From: Plantago elongata
Taxonomy: Eukaryota; Streptophyta; Magnoliopsida; Lamiales; Plantaginaceae
NCBI GenBank assembly: GCA_036897095.1
Contig: JAYMSP010001415.1
Location: 1 to 32,483 of the forward strand
DNA: 32,483 bases
Reading direction: 5' to 3'
This document shows positions 29,602-32,483 of this stretch, in pieces. The notes under the pieces were generated by a model. The model was not told where the DNA came from and ran no database searches. It saw only the letters and a list, made by a program, of their open reading frames with translations. The translations under genes were made by a program, and so were the position numbers. The stretch's first letter is position 1; each line of letters begins with the position of its first letter.

Positions 29602-32255
29602 AGGATTACAATATCGGATGAGGAGTGGGAGAGGAAGTTTAATGATGTTAAAGTGAGGAAGGAGGATATGAATAGATTGGTGATGAACTTTCTGGTCACC
29701 CAGGCTCATTTTGATGCGGCTCAGAATTTCCAACGTGAATCTGGGACTCAGCGTATCTTTTTCTGTGATAAATATAGTGGCTCGTTTCATTTGAATCTTT
29801 ATTCTCTATACGTGCATTTTATGTTCAAGGACGTTGATTTTCTGACAGGGAAATAGCAGATATTGATCTTCAATGTGTACATGATAGAGATAGAGTTAAG
29901 CGGGCAATACTGAAAGGTGATTTGGAGGATGCTATTCAAAAAGTTAGGGAGTTTTATCCTACGGTATTATGTTCTCCTTTTTATATTTATCTCATTGTAG
30001 CAATTTAACTTCTGGAATTAATGGTGATTTCGAACTTAATCTCTTGTTTATTATTGTTCAGTGCTTATAGGCTTCATGAGAAACCAAATCTTATTAGTCA
30101 GGTTTTTTGTTTGGTCTCATGTCATGCAGTATTTGGGGTATCTTATCAGACCAAGAATTATGTGTTTGTATCCTTTGGCCTTGTAGAAAACTCTTGGTTA
30201 TCCTCCTTGCTCTTGTATTTTCATCTGTTATTTAAAAAAAATTATTCATGGATTCATTTTGTGAACTACTATGTATTCTGAATTTTAGTCTTGATAATGA
30301 GGGAGTATGAAGTTTGTATGTGGCTATGGCCATGAGATGGGAGAAAAAACTTATTGATGATTTTGTAAGTCATGCCATGAAGCCAATGTAATAAGTCTCA
30401 CCTTATTTTTCCGTTCCACTTCATGCTTCAAGTTGATGTCCAAAATGTAAGGTACGGCAGCCCTAGTTACAATAAAGTGATAGTAATTGTAATGGCCTAA
30501 AAATTCAAATAAGAAATGGGAGGGAAGAAAAAATGGTCAATTTAATCTAATAAGAATTCTTGACTAGTGCCTCGTGTTGTAGAGTTACATGATAATCCAG
30601 TGGACTGTGGCGCTGTAGAACATTCATTATTGCAATCATGATATTCTCATTGACTGGAATTAGCAATTAAGTACGTTGCTTTTCTGGTTATAATATCATA
30701 AATAAACAATTATTTACTTTGACATGCAGCTCCTGGACACAAATCCAAAAATCCTTTTCCATCTCCAACAGCAATGGTTGATTGAACTGATTCGAAGTGG
30801 AAAGCAAAAAGAAGTTGTGGAACTTTCTCGCAAAGTTGCTCCAATTGCAGAAGACGTATGTTTGAGACTGACATGTCAGCATATATGTAACATTTCCCTA
30901 ATAACAACTTGCATTCTAGTTTTGGAAGGGTATTGATTTCGATTACCATGGTATTTTCCATAATTAAGGGTAATCTCAGTTTTTTAATTAGTTAAATAAT
31001 TGCAATCAAGTACAATGTACCTACACTTTCACCCGGATATAGAAGATAGTAGGAAGAGAGAAAGATAATTTCTCAACATGTATGATGTGTAAATTGAATG
31101 TGTTATCTAGACTTTGAAATATGCAGTGTGCAAATGAAATATCTGCATTTTTCAGCCAGGAATTCTAAAAGAGTTGAAGACGACCATGATGCTGCTTCTT
31201 CTTAAAGATCCAAACGATGGTCATGCTTCTGTTGTAGAGCTGCTACATCCATCGAAACGCCTTGTGATTGCTAATGAGGTGAATGCAGCCATCCTTACCA
31301 GTCAAAAGGATGAAAAAGGTTGGTCACTGACTCCCTGCTCTGTAGACACTATCTGGAATTTCATATAAATGTGCATCTGTAACATAATAGAGGATGGCGG
31401 AAATGCAATGGTGGTATCCTGGTAGGTAACATTGATCCTCCTTATGAGACAGAGACTTCGATAGTATGATAGATAACACAATTGCCGGTGATTGGTCATA
31501 AAATTGGAAGTGTGTGGAGCAATTTGCTATATTTGACTTCTATTGAAGAAGATAGAATTATGTTGTCAAGGGCAAATGTCTTGTTAATCTCTTGTTATAG
31601 TTAGTTCTAGTTCGAAGTTCTTTAGTTGGAATCTCGATACGCACACAATACAAAGTTGGATGTCTTTTTTGTCAAATACATATGCAAATAAATAGATGAA
31701 CATATACTTGTTTGAAACTTATTCGAGATAAGATGAAGTTGGGCCGATTCATACTGGAGAACCGAGACCTTGTTGGTGTGGTGTGGTAATGCCTTCTGTC
31801 ATCTCTGGTATTAAGAAATATGAAAGGGACGGAGATATAGAAAATGCAGCTGGAGAGTTGTGTATAGGTGATAGATGGTATTTAGGAGAGCTACCTGGCT
31901 CTTCTTAAGCATGATTTAGGACTGATTGAAGTTCATATAATATGATACTACCTACATGTAGTAATCATCAGTCATCAATACCATTTCCATTCCCAATTTT
32001 TTATGTTTGCGATTTGTATGGCACATTGTTGTTTGATGAATGTTTCATTGTTGTTCTACAGATTCAAAGCTGCTAAGTGTAGTGAGAATGTTCAGGTTGG
32101 CACAGGACAAATTGTGTGTAGAAGCAGATTATCCATTCTGGCTTGTGCTGTTTTTTATGACCCGGTTTACTCAGCCACAGGTCCATTTCCATGAGCACGC
32201 ATATCTGGCCCTTTTTGATAGTCCAAAAGCAGCGGACATTGTCTCGAGTTTGTAA
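29602..32255 (+). CDS. GID8-like LisH-CTLH-CRA protein (copy B), 5' exon damaged
   Basis: Exons 29602-29752, 29857-29963, 30730-30855, 31156-31318 and 32062-32255 join in frame with GT..AG borders, giving about 246 residues. ISDEEWERKF.DVKVRKEDMN, then LVMNFLV....FDAAQNFQRESGTQ, is the LisH region as in plant GID8; GDLEDAIQKVREF is CTLH; LFHLQQQWLIELIR and LLHPSKRLVIANEVNAAILTS are CRA; SKLLSVVRM..LAQDKL is the usual last helix. GID8 scaffolds the CTLH E3 ubiquitin ligase. The terminal 40 or so residues differ from the short tail expected. The start is unclear: the ATG at 29247, matching copy A's, reaches TGA after 24 codons, and no donor equivalent to copy A's was found. Translation might begin at M29668 inside LisH or from an unseen exon. 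It is a gene with a damaged 5' end or a young pseudogene. Confidence 0.65.
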
Positions 32256-32318
32256 ACAAAACACATTAGGATAGTTTTTTCATGTACATGAAACATTCTG
32301 TGGAGAACACCTTGTTTG

Positions 32319-32483
32319 AATATGATGCTGGAATGAGCTATCTGCCAGTTGATGATCTGCCTTCTGAGTTTATTTTCTTTGAATTTGTTTAAAAGAGCAG
32401 TGATGGCTTTTAAACAAATTCAAAGAAAATAAACTCAGAAGGCAGATCATCAACTGGCAGATAGCTCATTCCAGCATCATATT
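32319..32483. repeat. Perfect inverted repeat, 77-bp arms, 11-nt spacer, reaching the window end
   Basis: Bases 32319-32395 are the exact reverse complement of 32407-32483, with AGCAGTGATGG between. The left arm is homologous to the 3' flank of copy A (about 25240-25315), so it is the native orientation and the right arm is an inverted copy. The match runs to the last base, so the arms may be longer. It is either a recent tail-to-tail duplication or a fold-back artefact at an assembly end. Confidence 0.95.

Larger units (their letters stand above)
29023..32390 (+). repeat. Tandem duplication unit B (GID8-like locus)
   Basis: This is the partner of 22236-25315, in direct orientation, about 6.8 kb apart start to start. 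It includes promoter, all exon positions, introns and the 3' flank. The spacer between units is filled by the two transposable elements at 25580 and 26754 plus unassigned DNA. Confidence 0.9.

Noticed and set aside
30710-30961. Minus-strand frames over GID8-like exon 4 (also 23592-23807)
   Set aside because: They are shadows of conserved plus-strand exons, present in both copies only because the exons are.
1-32483. CRISPR array, bacterial operon, rRNA or organelle genes
   Set aside because: None seen; repeats lack regular spacers, and the gene structure is plant nuclear.

Overview
The window reads as nuclear DNA of a eudicot plant. Intergenic DNA is AT-rich, genes carry GT..AG introns, and the recognisable genes are plant types (a PAP/inositol-phosphate phosphatase with an organelle-type leader, a secreted glycine-rich protein with a C-terminal cysteine block, GID8-like LisH/CTLH/CRA genes). 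The mobile DNA is also plant-like: an RNase H-bearing LINE, tRNA-derived SINEs, hAT- and Mutator-like non-autonomous elements. I cannot name the species.

Layout. 1-5090: a decayed LINE (reverse transcriptase, zf-RVT, RNase H, about 2.5 kb of 3' region, 3' stem-loop and poly(A)). 5091-6495: two diverged direct copies of a repeat rich in GGAGYT/ARCTCC words, the first with a SINE that leaves an empty site in the second. 6660-8000: another diverged repeat family. 8160-11200: mostly gene-free, with ACCCG-rich hAT-like debris and a nested 0.64 kb candidate hAT element. 11451-11724 (-): a 53-codon intronless gene with its own TATA box. 13035-13932: a hAT-like element enclosing a broken 5' piece of a chloroplast TPR (SLOW GREEN 1-like) gene. 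14017-14183: a fold-back. 14980-17760 (+): an apparently intact three-exon PAP-phosphatase gene. 17860-19900: small duplications, a SINE relic and a LINE 3' fragment. 21439-21855 (+): the glycine-rich secreted protein. 22236-25315 and 29023-32390: a tandem pair of GID8-like genes. Between them lie a Mutator-like MITE with a 9-bp target duplication (25580-26514) and a second TIR-bounded element holding a plant gene fragment (26754-27872). 32319-32483: a perfect 77-bp-arm palindrome running off the window end.

The genes do not form one pathway. The window shows a transposon-rich region in which two separate TIR elements each hold a piece of a cellular gene. The GID8-like locus has been duplicated, and the two copies carry different lesions: copy A has lost its LisH core and last exon in a frame-preserving way, while copy B keeps LisH-CTLH-CRA but has a damaged first exon. 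All protein names come from reading motifs by eye; no database search was run.
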